A stretch of 64,000 bases of DNA from the NCBI RefSeq assembly GCF_041296385.1, contig NC_091016.1:20001497-20065496 (forward strand), in the 5' to 3' direction. Origin of the DNA: Aphelocoma coerulescens (lineage: Eukaryota > Chordata > Aves > Passeriformes > Corvidae). Below, piece after piece: positions 36,997 to 50,264 of this stretch. A program made the translations under genes and the position numbers. Position 1 is the first letter of the stretch. Each line of letters starts with the position of its first letter. The notes beneath the pieces were generated by a model. It ran no database searches. It worked only from the letters and a program-made list of their open reading frames with translations, and was not told where the DNA came from.

Positions 36997-39900
36997 CAGA
37001 TTGAGACAGTGAAAAGTATACTAACTACAAAGTATTTGGGGATGGGTGTTTGTTTCCTTGGAGCATTAGGTGTTACTAGTGTCTCCTCACCCTCCCCGGG
37101 CACTTTGGTAGGTTTTGAAGCAGAAGACCAGTCCTGTGACCCAAATGGCCTTTTATATTCTCATGTCTTCTCTCTGTATCAGGGTGAACTTTTGGGGAGG
37201 GGAGAGAGAAAACAGACAGGCTTATTACTGGTCATGAAGCCATGAGTTGCCTCTTGCAGACAATTTGGTTGAAAACTAAGACATTTAATGGGTTGACTAG
37301 CAGGTGGTCCATGTGGAGTCTTGGCATGAAACTGTTTCCAGGTAGCAGGGCTGTGTATGGACGCATTGCTCTGCCAGTAGCACTCTAGCTTTCATGAGAG
37401 TGGAGCTGAAGAAGCTGATGAGATAAACTTGATAATCCTTTGGGAACCATTTGTTGAACTCCCAAACTCAAAATCAAGTCAGGGTGAGAGGTAGGAGTCA
37501 GCCAGTGAAGGTTTTGGTTTGCTAGGTCAAACTGCAAGGGGATGCTAAGCTGTAGGGAAACAGGAGTATTGTTAACCAAAGACATGATTTTACCAGGAGA
37601 ATATTTCCACAGGTTCAAGAGAAACAGGAAGCAATCACTGTTTACAACAGAGATTCCTTAATTCTTCCTGCTAATTTATGAATATGCAATGGCCTTTTTT
37701 TTTTCCTGAGGCCCAGTGATCTAACTACTACTCTCTCACTGCTCTCACTGAGAGAATGATCTAATTAGTGCTGCCAATTACATTCAATTTAAATCTGATG
37801 AATAGCCAGTTTCAGAAGGCCTGATTCTGTCTAGTGCTCTGAGCATCCTGAGCATGTTAATGTGTTCTCACTTGCCTGTACTGCCTATGGAAGCTGGAGG
37901 CACCCTGCATCTTGTGCAGGTAGTTCTGTGTTCACATGACTTAGTTTCCTCACAGTTTTGGCAGGATGAAATCTCGCATTTTATGGGAAAACCTTCCACT
38001 CTGGTGGCTTATGTTCTTCCTGCATTAGTTTTGCTAATTTGTTTCTTCTGTTATTGCTTTGTGCAGGGAAATTTCAGTCAGTGCCTTGGCATGCAAGGGA
38101 TTTTTAATACATTTTAATAATGGAAAGCTGCTATTCTACTACTCAGGAAGATGCAGTTCTGTAATACTTCTGAGGCCCTGCAAAGGATAGTTTCTGAATG
38201 CACAACCCACTGTTGAGTTCATGTAGGCTGTTAAGGAACAAAGAAGTTACCAGATTTTTTTTGAAACCAATATTGTTCAGCCTAACCAGAGCCTGGCCTT
38301 TCAGAAGAGGTCAGCATCCTTCAGCTCTCCTAGTAAATAGCTCAGTTTTTGAAAGGACTGAAAGGCCAGGTAGGCAGTTCTGTAACCTGCCATTTCTATT
38401 GACAAGAATTTGGAGGAAAGAAGAGCTCTTTGTAAATCTCTCTGTTAAGGTTAGAGATGGGCCCCTGTATTCTGTGGCTGAGGTTCACAGTGCAGAGGGG
38501 AGGGATAGACAGACAGATGCATGGATGGATGGATGCAGAAACCTGCAGAATGGGATTGGTGCAGCTCCTGAGAAATCTGCATCCTCCAAGTCCATGCTTG
38601 CCTGTATACCGATGAGCTGCAGGGAGCTTGCCAGGAAGGGAAGTAATTTTAGAGTGTGATTTGGAAAATGATTCAGTTTAAAAATTGCTATTTTTGAAGG
38701 GCTACTTTCAGCTGGGATCCAGTCCCCAGCCTGTTCCCAGAAGCACTTGCCTTGCTGCAGCAGAGCGTGGTGAAAAGTGGAGGAGGAATGTCTGTCTGGG
38801 AGCCGGCAGCCCTGAATCTCGTGATGCCGCTGAGGAAACAATTCATGGGAATGGGGCCTTCTTACATTTCACATCCCTTCCTGCATTTGGCAGGTGAGTG
38901 TTTAACCCAGCTAGGTTGGTGAACGTGGCAAAGGTCACTCTGCCCACCCTCCCTCCACGCTCAAGGGAAGGCACAAGGAATGTGGGTCTGGAAATGGGGC
39001 TGCTGGGCAGACAAAGTTTTGAAACAGGAAAGCCTTCTTTATCCTGTTGACATAAAAGCCAAGGACAGCATGAGGAATTTATGAATCAAAGTTGTGAAAT
39101 GGCAAACACCTTTTTCATGCCATTTGAAGATGTATTGTATGTATTTGATAGAGCCTGTGGCTGCACATCCTGCAAATCTCTCCAGCCAGTGGCAGCAGAA
39201 TGAAACCGGCTAAGTTGACACTCACTCTGTCAGGCTGAGGCTTTACAGAAGTTCAGGACAGGCAACATTTGATCACAGCACTGAAGAAAATATTGGCAAC
39301 CCCTTTGGCCTGTTAGATTTGCTTTCTAGGGTGAGAAGTTTCAGAGAGCGATCCTGTGCTGATTACACCTGTCAGTTATCAACAAACAGGTTAAAATGCC
39401 CCTTCTGCCCTGGATTTGTCCCTCTTGTTTCTTTCAGATGGGTGCTGGCTGATGCTCCTCTGAGGTCATTTACCCTGGTAAGCTTTTCATGAACAGGTTC
39501 CACTTGTGGCTAAGCAACTTCACAAACTTGGTTTGTTCGTGAGGATGTGTGGAGTCAAAGTGTATGGCTAAAGACTTTGCTCTGCTTCCTGTGCAGGTAT
39601 CAGGCACATACAAGGAAGGCAACATATCATCATCTTTAGAACAAATTCTAAGCTCCTGCTAGGAAGCAGAGGGTGAAGAGAACGTCATGGTGAGGAGGGC
39701 TCCCCTTTACAGCTGTCCATTTTTACTTCAAATGCAGTGAGCAAATGGGGAAATGTATCAAGTTTTTTTTAAAAAAATAAAATCCCAGTTTGCTGTGTAG
39801 AGGGTTTTAAAGGACCTTTCCAGATTAAGATTTTCTGTTATTTATGGTCACATAAACGGTGTTACATGTGTAATACCAAAACATTCTTTGTGCGTGTTAT

Positions 39901-42900
39901 GAAAGAAACACAACTGCTGTGCCACTGAACATGCAAAACTGTGCCAGGGAAAACATTCAGGACCAGAGTAATTTTCACCTCTGTTCTTCTTAGCCTGGAA
40001 ATGAACTTCAGCCTCCCACGTTCCTATTTTTAGCGATGGCCACTGCCCATATTCACCTGGGCACTAGGGGAAAATGAAATGAAGCTGTTTGGCAGAGTTT
40101 TGCAGTCATTTCACAGAGGACCAGTCAAAGTGGTGTAAAGTGATTAAACTTGTTACAGTGGCTTTAATCCATTGTAGGTGTACTGTGACCAGGGCGCTCA
40201 CTTTGGTTTTAGAGCACTGGGGTATTGATTTATCATTTAACAAGCACTTATCTAGTGAAAATGCATCAGTGGAAACATTAGAAATAAAAATGCACAATGA
40301 AGAACATATGATATTGAATCCAAACTACACAATGTGCTTCAGGTCAGAAAGAGCTTAGGTAAGGAATGAGGTGAACACAGTGGAATAGTGGGACAAGGAG
40401 TGCCTAAGAGTGGACACTGCAGGAATGGAGTAAATAATGGTAACTCTGAGGGCACTCTGTGCCTGAGACATCACTTCTGTAACTCTGCTTCTGTGAGAAG
40501 TGCAGGAGGCAGGGATGGAGAAAAAAAAAGGAGCACATACTTTAAAAGCCTTCTGGAAGCTCAGGCTTAGAGTCCTCCCAAAAGATTTCCTTCCAGCTGC
40601 ACAGTCCCCTTGCTGGCCTTTCAGGTGTGTTGACTTCTAGGTGAGTGTGGTCCAGTGCACCGGTTGGAAAGTTTTCAAGCAGCACTTGCCAAAGTGTATT
40701 TTAATTTTCTAAATCAGAAGTTCAGTGGGCTAACAGAGGTTTGGGATATATGGGATTTGTCCCACATGGAAACAAGCTGCCTCCAGGCAGTCGAGTGTCA
40801 TGTCCCACCGGCATGTGGGGCCTGCTGGCTTCCCTGGGACTCTTGGCTGTATCTCAGGATGGAGCCATTCCCATTTTACAGTGACTCTGTGTCAGGTTCA
40901 GCCCATGTGCCATCCACAGCTCCTGACTCCTGGTCTAACAGCCAGGCTGTCTGAGTCAGGCTTAGAAAACATGGATTTCTCACCAGTTATAAGCTGATAC
41001 ATTGCACCACCTTGTTCCAATAATTTCTCTTCAGTTGCCTTACTTACCCTTCTGACCTTGGTCCTGTTTCTCTCCCTAGGCTGAGAAATATTCCGGAATA
41101 GAATGGCTTTTATTTTGATGCATTATCATAGCTCCATTGGAGATACAAAGAAGTCATGGCAAGCTTCTCACCATCCATGAAGGAAATAGAAGAGAGTCTC
41201 GCTGGTGTGAGAACCATTGTACTGGGGAGACCTTGTCGTGCTCATAATGATACAAGGGGAAAATACTCTGCTGTGAAAAAGATGTGGTCTAGCAAGCAGG
41301 CTTCATTTCTGCCCAAATGCCAGTGTGGCTTATTATTTTCTAATGAAATGAAATATATTCATGCTCTCTGAAGCTGACTGTGTTGATTTAATTTGTGTTT
41401 TGTGATCAAGATTCTAGATTTCATATCTTTTATGTTTTATAAGTAGCGAGCAGGGATTTAGCTGCATAAGACGCATTAATATCAATATAATATAACTCCC
41501 CAGGCACTTCTTTAAAGACTATTTTATACATAACAACATGGAATTTCACCTCTATATTTCTCTCATTCTCTGCAGGAAAAAACAGTGATAGCTAATCTGA
41601 AGGCAAGCACACATTTTATTATTGCTCTCAAAGCAGTAAGCATTTTTAGTACTCTGAATTTTTCCTGCTGACAAACAACAGGCAGTGTATAACACAGAAA
41701 TCAAATAGGTGCTGGGCTGGGGAAAGCAGCAGAACAATCTCAGGCATGAAATCACAGGTTATTATTTATTTTACGTGATTTCAGTGTGCTGCTGTCAGAG
41801 TTTTTTTGCTTTAGAGAACTGGTATGCACTAAGTGAGGGAGATCCTTCTCCAGTATGAAATATTATTAGAAAAGGAAAGTTCACTTTTCTAGAGGAAATT
41901 TCCTGGGTTCTTACCCATGAGTAAAAATGATCCAAATACTGTTGAGAATGGAAATAGGGAGGAAAAAAGACATGTTTTCCAAGCAAAATATATTAATTTT
42001 GTTTTTGCTTTGTCCTTACAAGCCATGTATCTGACTTTCATCCCAACCACTAAATTTGTCTCTCTGTACTAAAAGTTAATCATCACATCTTAGACACTTG
42101 TTCATCCAGGAGAATGGAACAACCTGGGGATGATCCTAGGTAATTCTGAGTATTTTCCAGCAGAAGGAAAAATCTCTCAGCATCACCTGAGGACTCTTGG
42201 TGGGTCTTGGACATATCGAGATGTTCTGTTTGAGCTCGGCCTGGTGTGAGCTCTTGCCAGGACAGGGTCTGTGCTGTGGGATGAACCAGCTGGCTGGACT
42301 TTGTAGGGTGTACTGTGGATCACAACTGCATTGTGCTTACCCTCAAGTAAGGAAACATTACAATTGTCAAAGTTTAGCCTTCCTAAAATTTGGCTTTCCT
42401 GATTTAATTCATGATTCAGATAAACAAAATTCCAGTTATTCTGAATACTTCACAAGGGTTGGACTCATGATGGCCCCCAGTCACAACTTTCCTTGGTTTG
42501 GGATTGCAAAGCATTCCTTTTGCTCTGAACTGAGTGAGTAGGTCCCATTTGGCAAGTATGAAGAGTCTCTGGAGCTGTGCTGTTCTGGTGCTGAAGAAGG
42601 ATGTGCACTGCACCAGTCAGTGGTACTGTTGTATATTAATCCCGTGAAGCAAATTCTCCCATCTCTGATCAAGTGCTGAAGTTTAAAGAGGCAGTTGCAA
42701 TACAACAGAATATAAATCATCACCTTAACTGCAGTCTGTGGAAGCTTGTGTCATGGGATTCAGCCTAACAACAAAATAAATCTATAAATCAGCTGGAAAT
42801 GACCAAGGAGACGAGTGCCTGGATTTTATCAATTGCGCATTGAATAATTATGAGCTCCCAGTGTGTATGCCCAAGTCTCACACACAAACACACTGGAAGT

Positions 42901-45900
42901 GTACAGCAGATAGAGATGTAGCCCAGAAGTTCATTATTTGGCAGTTGTAGGAGTTATGAGTCCCAGGGACTGCCTGACCTTGGGATTCTTCTTCTAGTAA
43001 CACTGGATTTCTTGGGACTGGAGAATACATGAATCAGAGGAATGAAGGTCAGGGAAAGAGAAGGTATGTTTAAGCTGAAGAATAACACTGGCCCAAAAGC
43101 AAATGAGTGTGTATTGCCTATGAATGCACTGAGAGTGAGAATATTTGAGACGGTTCCTAGCTATTAAATTAATCAAATTTCTAAACAGTCTTCCAATAGG
43201 AAGAATGAGGGCAAAAAGCTGGACTGCCTGTAAGGTGGAGTCTGAAGGGTGTTGTATAAAGTGATGTCTGCAATAGCAGTAAACTGAATTTAATGGCTAA
43301 AGTGCTCCAAAACATCATCAGATACTTTAAGCTGGATAACGTACAGCCCTCAGTCATACACAGTATTTCTTCCCGATCACCACTAAAAGGGGTGTTACAT
43401 TTCCACGCTCTTTTTATAGCAATATTGACTTTTGGAAGTCAAGTAACTTTTGTAAGCTGGCTGAGGAATGCATTTGGGAAGAAAGGCTAGAGATGATTTT
43501 GCTAGAACATCCGTATCAGTGGGAAAAAACAAGGAAAAAAGTTATGTCTGTTGCAATTTACCAACATGAAAGCTCCTCAAGGTCTCCGCTGTTCAGAACC
43601 CAGCAGGAATTTTCCAACTGAGGAAGAGAAAGAGAAATGTTTACTAAAAGACAGATTGCAAACATCAAGCTGCCTGTTCTGCAATTGATCTTTTACACTG
43701 AGAATATCCAGAAGATCTATACTCATGGTTAGGCTGTTATTTGGAAAGGCAGTAAAATACGTTCTGCTGAGAACCGCTTCATATTAAGCCTGCAACTTGG
43801 GGAGCTTTTAAAATACAGCAATTGCCTTGGATGCTCATTTCCAGGCAGACCCTGGTCTATACATTTAAAGCAATGATTTGTCTTTCAGATCCACTGGAAG
43901 TATGTTGGGTTTTTTCCTTGCTTGATTAAGAAGCACAAAAATATCACAAAGGGGAAAAAAAAAAAGACTATTAGACAGGGTTTTGTTAAATGCCACACTC
44001 TAGCCCCTTCCTGAAAAAAAAGAGGCAAAAAAAATTAAAAAAAATAGACACCTCTGTGCTTAGAAGTCTGGAAGGTAAGTGTTCTTGAGTAGGGAAGCTG
44101 TCAAATTCAGCCCATGGGGCTATGCTAGCTCAGTGAAACACAATGGGAAAGCCCAGAAATGGGGGAATGATGTCGCCTGCACAACCATATTGCCATTTTT
44201 AGGAGAGACACTTCTACACTTTGTCATATTGACCTTTAGTTTCTTATCACTGCAGATTGATCTCCTCTTCTGTGCTATTTTCCCAACCTCTTTAATCAGT
44301 ATTTTCTTGACGAGAAGACAACTCAGAAGAATTAGAAGATTAATTTCTCTTAGGAAGAAACATGAGTCTTTATCAACTGCCCTTCAATTGCTGCTGCTAG
44401 GAGATTGAGACATGGAAAAGAGATTTAATGCTTACTGCCATGCTTTCTGCCTGGTAACATGAAACTACATCCACATCCCCATAGCTCCTATCGAGTACTT
44501 ATGCACTAACTTGTCTTCCGTGCAGCAGCAAAGCTTTGCTAGAAAAGCAAAGAGGATGAACAGCCCTGTGGTGTCTCAGCACTTGCAGTACCAGCTACAT
44601 TCGCCTCTTCCATTGCTTCTGTAACTCTCAAATCCTCTGCAATAAAGCACCTTTCACTATCATTTTCCAGGAAAGATGTGATAGCTGTAAGCTATCTCCT
44701 TGACTCTGATATTAAATCCCTGGTATTAATGGATCATGGCCTTCAGCATTGTCAATATTATTGAGAACAATATTGTGACACTGGAAACTCAATCAAACCT
44801 CACCTTTTACATTACTTGTTACACAGTTTTTACCTTAGCACTCCGAAAGGAAGCAATTATCCTGGGTCCTTGAAAACATCTGAAGTGTAAAAGACAGAGA
44901 GTAATGATTGTTGTCCCTTCACCCTCAAAGAAAGTGGATGATTTGAAAAAATAAATAAAGACACTGGTGAAAGAAAAAGGGATATAAATGGGGTTGTAGG
45001 TCATAAGAAATTCTCCCTGCTTGCATCTGCACAGTGCACTAACAGTTCAGCAATTTTTCAAAGGCAAGTGGGTTGCTTTCGCAGCAGTTTTTGATGCAGC
45101 TTTTGGGAGACCTGGGGCTAAAGATTGCCCAGGTGTGATTTGTAATTCTACCTCCCGCCTGTTTCCACATATGCAGTGAAGACTCCTGTACCCTCTTCTT
45201 TTTGAGCATAGCTGGCTAAAGGCAAGGATCCCCAGGGAAATCTACAGCAAAATTGTGTTCCTGCTTTATGATGACAGTTAACTTTGAAATTAAAAACTAA
45301 TAAAGCAAATTCTAACTGAGCCCAAAATGGTACTGGCTTTTTGGACTAAAATTTCAGGGTTGAATAACTGGAATTTCAATATCATCCCATATGTGTTTGT
45401 GAAGCAGTATTGTCCCAAATGGCTAGTGATGCAGTGCTTTCTCAGTCCTGCTGAATAAATCTATTTTAAGTCAATTCCCAGGAAAAGAGTTTGAAAACCT
45501 CCTCTTGCTGTTGGCATTGTTTATTTGCAACAGTAAAACTCTGCCAAATTTCAGGCTTCATCCTGCAAACACCAGGAACTCTGTCACTTATCCAGCAAAG
45601 CCTTTCATCACAGGCTTAATTCCGAAACACATGAATAGTTCCCAGTGACATCTGCAGAGTAAGTCATCTCCAACAGCTTAGGTTAAGCACACCTGTCCCC
45701 TGGACCAGAGGGATTTGTTTGTACATTTTTCAGAGCACGGCGCTGCAAGAAAATGTTCACCACTAGAAGGTACCTGAGGAGCTGGTGACTGGTGATCCAC
45801 AGAGGTGAGCGGGGCAGGGGAGGGGGGACCAACTATAGTGAGAGATGGCATTTGGGAAGGACAGGAGACTTGTCTTCGTGCCTTAAAATTTATATTCCAC

Positions 45901-48900
45901 TTCATCCCAAAGATTCGGTTAGCTGGAAGTTTACCTTGGTCTGGGAGTGTGTTCAGGCAAAACACAATGTCAGTCTTCCACAGGCTTTGGGGAGTTCTGC
46001 TGGGTTTCAGGGGAGGTTTCAGGGGTTTCAGTTTCCCTACAGACCTCTGCCCAGTGAGGGAAATGCTGCAGAGGTAGAGGATGGAATGACACAGCATTGC
46101 TCAGCCCTCAGAGATGTAAATGGCTGCTGGTGAAGGAAGATCTTCTGCTACAGACTAAAACCTGGCACAGTCATCACTTCACTGCACTGTGTGATTTTAA
46201 TCTGATGGAGCCTTTTTTATTCAAATCTCATTACTCTTGACTGACATCAGGAGTAAAAATCTTGAATAGAAATGTTTCTGTCTGTAATTATAATTGGATT
46301 TGACAAACTTCCCCTCTCCACTACATTGACCATGCAATGATTTCTTTCAGTTCTATGCTTGTTTGGGAAGAAAACCTGGTATATCATCAGTATGAATTGC
46401 TCTGTAGAGAGTTTACAAGGGCAGGTGCACAGGAGAGAAATGGATAGTATGGCCTTGTGTCGACAGGAACTGTTACTGGCACGGGAAAAGTTTAATTTCA
46501 ATCTCACTGTAAAACATGAAGCCAATAAGTTTGTGGGTAGGGAAACTCACACTAAACACACTCATCCAAGCCTTACAAACATGAAGAGGGCTCTGACTCA
46601 GATGGATTGAAGGCAGGTCAAGGTGAAACCACCCTGCTCACAGAAAATGAAGCAGTGACAGTGCTTGGGTGGGTGGATGGCTTTATTTCAGTCCAGTGAA
46701 TGTAGTGCTGTGCACAAGATGTCCTCTGGCTGTAGGATTACAATAAGGGGCTGTGGTGTGGAAATTGGCTTGTGCAGCAGAAGCCTTAATGTTCAGGAGC
46801 TCGGAGTGTGGCTCACCAGGAATGTTCTGTAATGTAAAATATGATGGGGCTTTTTCCTCTGTTTTGTTGTGTTTTGTTTTATGAGAGCTTACTGCAGCTT
46901 TTAGCGGCCTTCCCGAGATGAGCTCTCAGCTAATGTGAAATGCATTTACAGTGCTGGCTGCATGAAGTGCTCTCTGATGGAACAGTCTCGCTGCATTTCC
47001 AGTTTCTGCATTTGTCTTCCTTTGAACAAATGGGGAAGAAATAGTTAATGATTAAACTTAGCAGATAATACTGTTTACAGCTACTGGACATATTAAAAAT
47101 GGATTTCCGTCCTCGACAGCTTTGTGCCTTTGAGGATTCTGCTTGTGTACAGAGAAAAAGTCATTTTGCTCTGCTACAGGCAGCAGCACGGGAGTCCTGT
47201 GCTTGTGCAAATTCTTGCTCTGAAATCCTATTTCTGTTCTCAGCATTGCTTGTTCCAACCCAGGGTCATTCAGACTGAAAAGATATCCTTAACCTGAGTG
47301 CATGGAAAGCATGAAAGGCACAGGTGATGGTCTGTCAGTTAAATAAACTGGTATAATAAACTGAATAATGCCAGGGGAGAAGCAAGCGCAGGACCTTACC
47401 TGGAATTTTGTGCTGCTTTTGCCATTCAGACTGTTGGCCACCTCAGCCCTTGATATGTGAAACACCAGCTTTGGCTCAAGTATTTTTAATGCAGGGTTTT
47501 TGTTCCTGCATGCTGTGGGCTACTCATGAACTGTCAAAAGAGGCAAAAACATGTCAAATGCTCCTTAAGATGAAGGCAAAGCGATTGCTTTGAAAGACAC
47601 ATTGCAAAAAGGTTGCTCTTCTAAGATATCTCATAAAGTGTTGGGCACCCCTGTGGTTGTTATCATTAGAAGGACAGGAAGAGCTTGATGGGATGTAGGA
47701 CCTGGCATGGTGCTGGTTGTGGAGTTTGCAATTTCCTTCCCCTTCAGACTTTTGACATGAACCAGAAAAGTGAGCCTTTGTTTTAAAAATTACTGTGGTG
47801 ACCATCTGAACCATCATTATGGACACTGAGGTGGATTATTTGCTCTCCTGAACCTTGCCTTGACAATATCTTTGCAAATCTATGGAAAACAGTATTATTG
47901 CCTTTTTTTTTTTTTTTTCAGGGTAAGGTTTGCTCCCAACATAGAAGGGTAGGAAAACAATTTCATTGAGTTTTATTGTTCTTTGCCAGTACATGGCAAT
48001 CTCATTTCCTGAATCTTTAGTTTGTAATTAAATGCAAACAAGAGTGTCATGGTCAAGGAATTTTGCCCCTTAATACATCTTTAAATCGAGGTTTTAATGC
48101 ATATAAATTACAACCGTTTTAATCAGTGCACTATATATTTTTATTACTATGAATAAGCTTGAGAGACATTATTTATGAGGAATCAAGTGAGATTTTATGG
48201 TGGGAGCCTTAAAGGGACTCCTTTCACATAATTAATTAAAAGCAGCTCCACCAAAATCAGCAAAATGTGACAGCAGGAGGGATCAGAGCTTTCTCCTCCA
48301 TCTTTAGTGAGCACATCAGAATTCCTTCACAGTCTGGTAATTAAACTAATGACTGCTGAGTGTCTGCCTCTTACACCAAGCCTTAAAAAATGGTCAGGTT
48401 TTTGAGATTTTTATGCTCAATGGAAAACCCAAGGTATCTCAGTACCTGAGATCACAACGTGGAGTCTTACATTGCTATTATTTTTTCAGAAATATTAACA
48501 GAACTTCTTATCCACTGGGAGATATCTGGTCATCTAAGAATCCCCCCTCCTCTGGGGAATATTTTAAAGACAATGGACATGTGTTGACCTCTCAGAATCA
48601 GAATAAACCTGCCTCTAATAAATAATGACTGCTTTAGGGAAAAGGTTTTGTTGCTAAACACTGAAAGTGGAACTAAGCAACTAGATTTGCTCCAGCCGAG
48701 TTGTGAACTGCCCTGCTTGTACAGAACATGGGAAATAAAACTGGAATTTTATTTAATGTAGTTGTAGAAGGGACCAAGAAAATAGCCATTACTGACTTAA
48801 AACTGCCTCTTGTGCACTGTAGAGAGAAGTAAGTCCCAGTGTAACAGGAGCAATAAAATGCCATTAAATACAAAGAAAAAGTCTGTGTCAGTGGTTCTGC

Positions 48901-49999
48901 AAAATTGTTTTTTGCTGGAGATTGCTTGCAGAATGAACTGGAAACACTTTTCCTAATGACCAATGTGGAATATAAAAGTCACATGGTTTGCCTTCATCCC
49001 ATAGGGCTGGAAGTTCAGAATCTGGACCAAAACTTTTTTCCTCTGACTTAGATCAGTACTCATAGCCCTAAGGACAGCTACACAATTTGGACAGCTTTGT
49101 GAAAGAAAATGTACTGCCTGCCATAGGAACCTGGATCCTAAACCAGTCAATATGCAGCTGGCAGAAAAGGCAAGCAAACACCCCAATGGTTTAATAAAAC
49201 AACGAAATATTAAAATTGTCTTGATGAAATCTCTGTTCTATTTGATTCAACTAATGCAGACATTGTCACTTAGGACTAGAGGAGATGTTCTGATCATCAG
49301 GTAAAGGTAGAATTTAATCCAATGATTTTTCTGGGGAGCCTAAGACATTGAGTCTAACTCAAGCATGTCTTTTGGAAAGACTTCAGTAAGTTGCAGTGAT
49401 TAATCAAGTTTAAAAATGTACATCAAGTTTCTAATTCAGATTTGCCTGGCTCAAGTTTCCAGACATTAGTTCTTGTTTTATACTTACTGTTTGATTTCTT
49501 GTTTAGTACTTACTATTTGTTTTTGTGAAAGCACTTATAATCCAGAAACTTTTTGGTAGTATTTTTGAATTTGACAGCATATTAAGATATTCCTTGATCT
49601 AAATCTCATGTTGGGCTCCTCAGTATTGTGACTGTACTTTTGTAGAGTGGAGCTCTTCCCAATTTCAGTCTAGACCCATGTCTAAGAAATAGAGAAAACA
49701 AGGCAAAATAAAGAGAGAAAACAGGATGCACAGGGAGAGACATCAGGAACATGAAGTCCTTGGTTCTGCCATGTCCAAACACTTGCTAGGCTGTCCAAGG
49801 TGGCTGGGTCACAGACATGGCTTCACACCACAAACTAGAACAGAGTTTTTGGAAGGAAGCAGAGGGGCCACCAGGGATTTCAAGAGAGGCATGGAAAATC
49901 TTTAGAAAATCCCTGGGCAACCCTGTTTTCCGGGTGCAAAATTATTCTCCCGGTTTTGCCCCTGCTTCCTCTTCAAGAAAGGAAGTGAAGGATGAATTA

Positions 50000-50264
50000 C
50001 TTGAGGGAATGGCATTGAGTTGTGTCAGGGAAGGTCTAGGTTGGATATCAGGAAAAGGTTCTTCACCCACAAGATAGCTGGTCACTGAACAGGCTCCCCA
50101 GGGCCGTGGTCACAGCACCAAGCCTGACAGAGTTCAAGAAGTTTTGGACAACACTCTCAGGCACCTGGTGTGACCCTTGGGGTGTTCTGTGCAGGGCCGG
50201 GAGCTGGACTTTAATGGTCCCTGTGGGTCCCTTCCAACTCAGAATGTTCTATGATTCTATGAAT
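50000..50264 (+). mobile_element. CR1 LINE 3' end, plus orientation
   Basis: From about 50000 the sequence follows the CR1 3' region closely: GTTGGATATCAGGAAAAGGT, then the GAACAGGCTCCCCAGGG and CAGAGTTCAAGAAGTTTTGG segments, ending in GGTCCCTTCCAACTC and ATTCTATGATTCTATGA. It covers the last part of the reverse-transcriptase ORF and the 3' untranslated region. The copy is 5'-truncated and has no complete frame. It is the best preserved CR1 tail in the window and so probably younger than the others. Confidence 0.93.

Larger units (their letters stand above)
33241..49999. other. Upstream flank of KCNK12, no gene recognised
   Basis: Nearly 17 kb of moderately AT-rich DNA with no supportable exon or RNA gene. 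It holds the polypyrimidine tract at 33872-33914, another T-rich tract (36148-36184), A-rich patches near 43957-44045 and a T run near 47903-47918. AT-rich, repeat-free blocks at about 35930-36110 and 47990-48250 are possible conserved non-coding elements. Confidence 0.55.

Noticed and set aside
47903..47926. Poly-T plus CAGGGTAAGG, resembling a recursive splice site
   Set aside because: A true recursive site reads AG directly joined to GTAAG; here an extra G intervenes, and no plus-strand gene is present.
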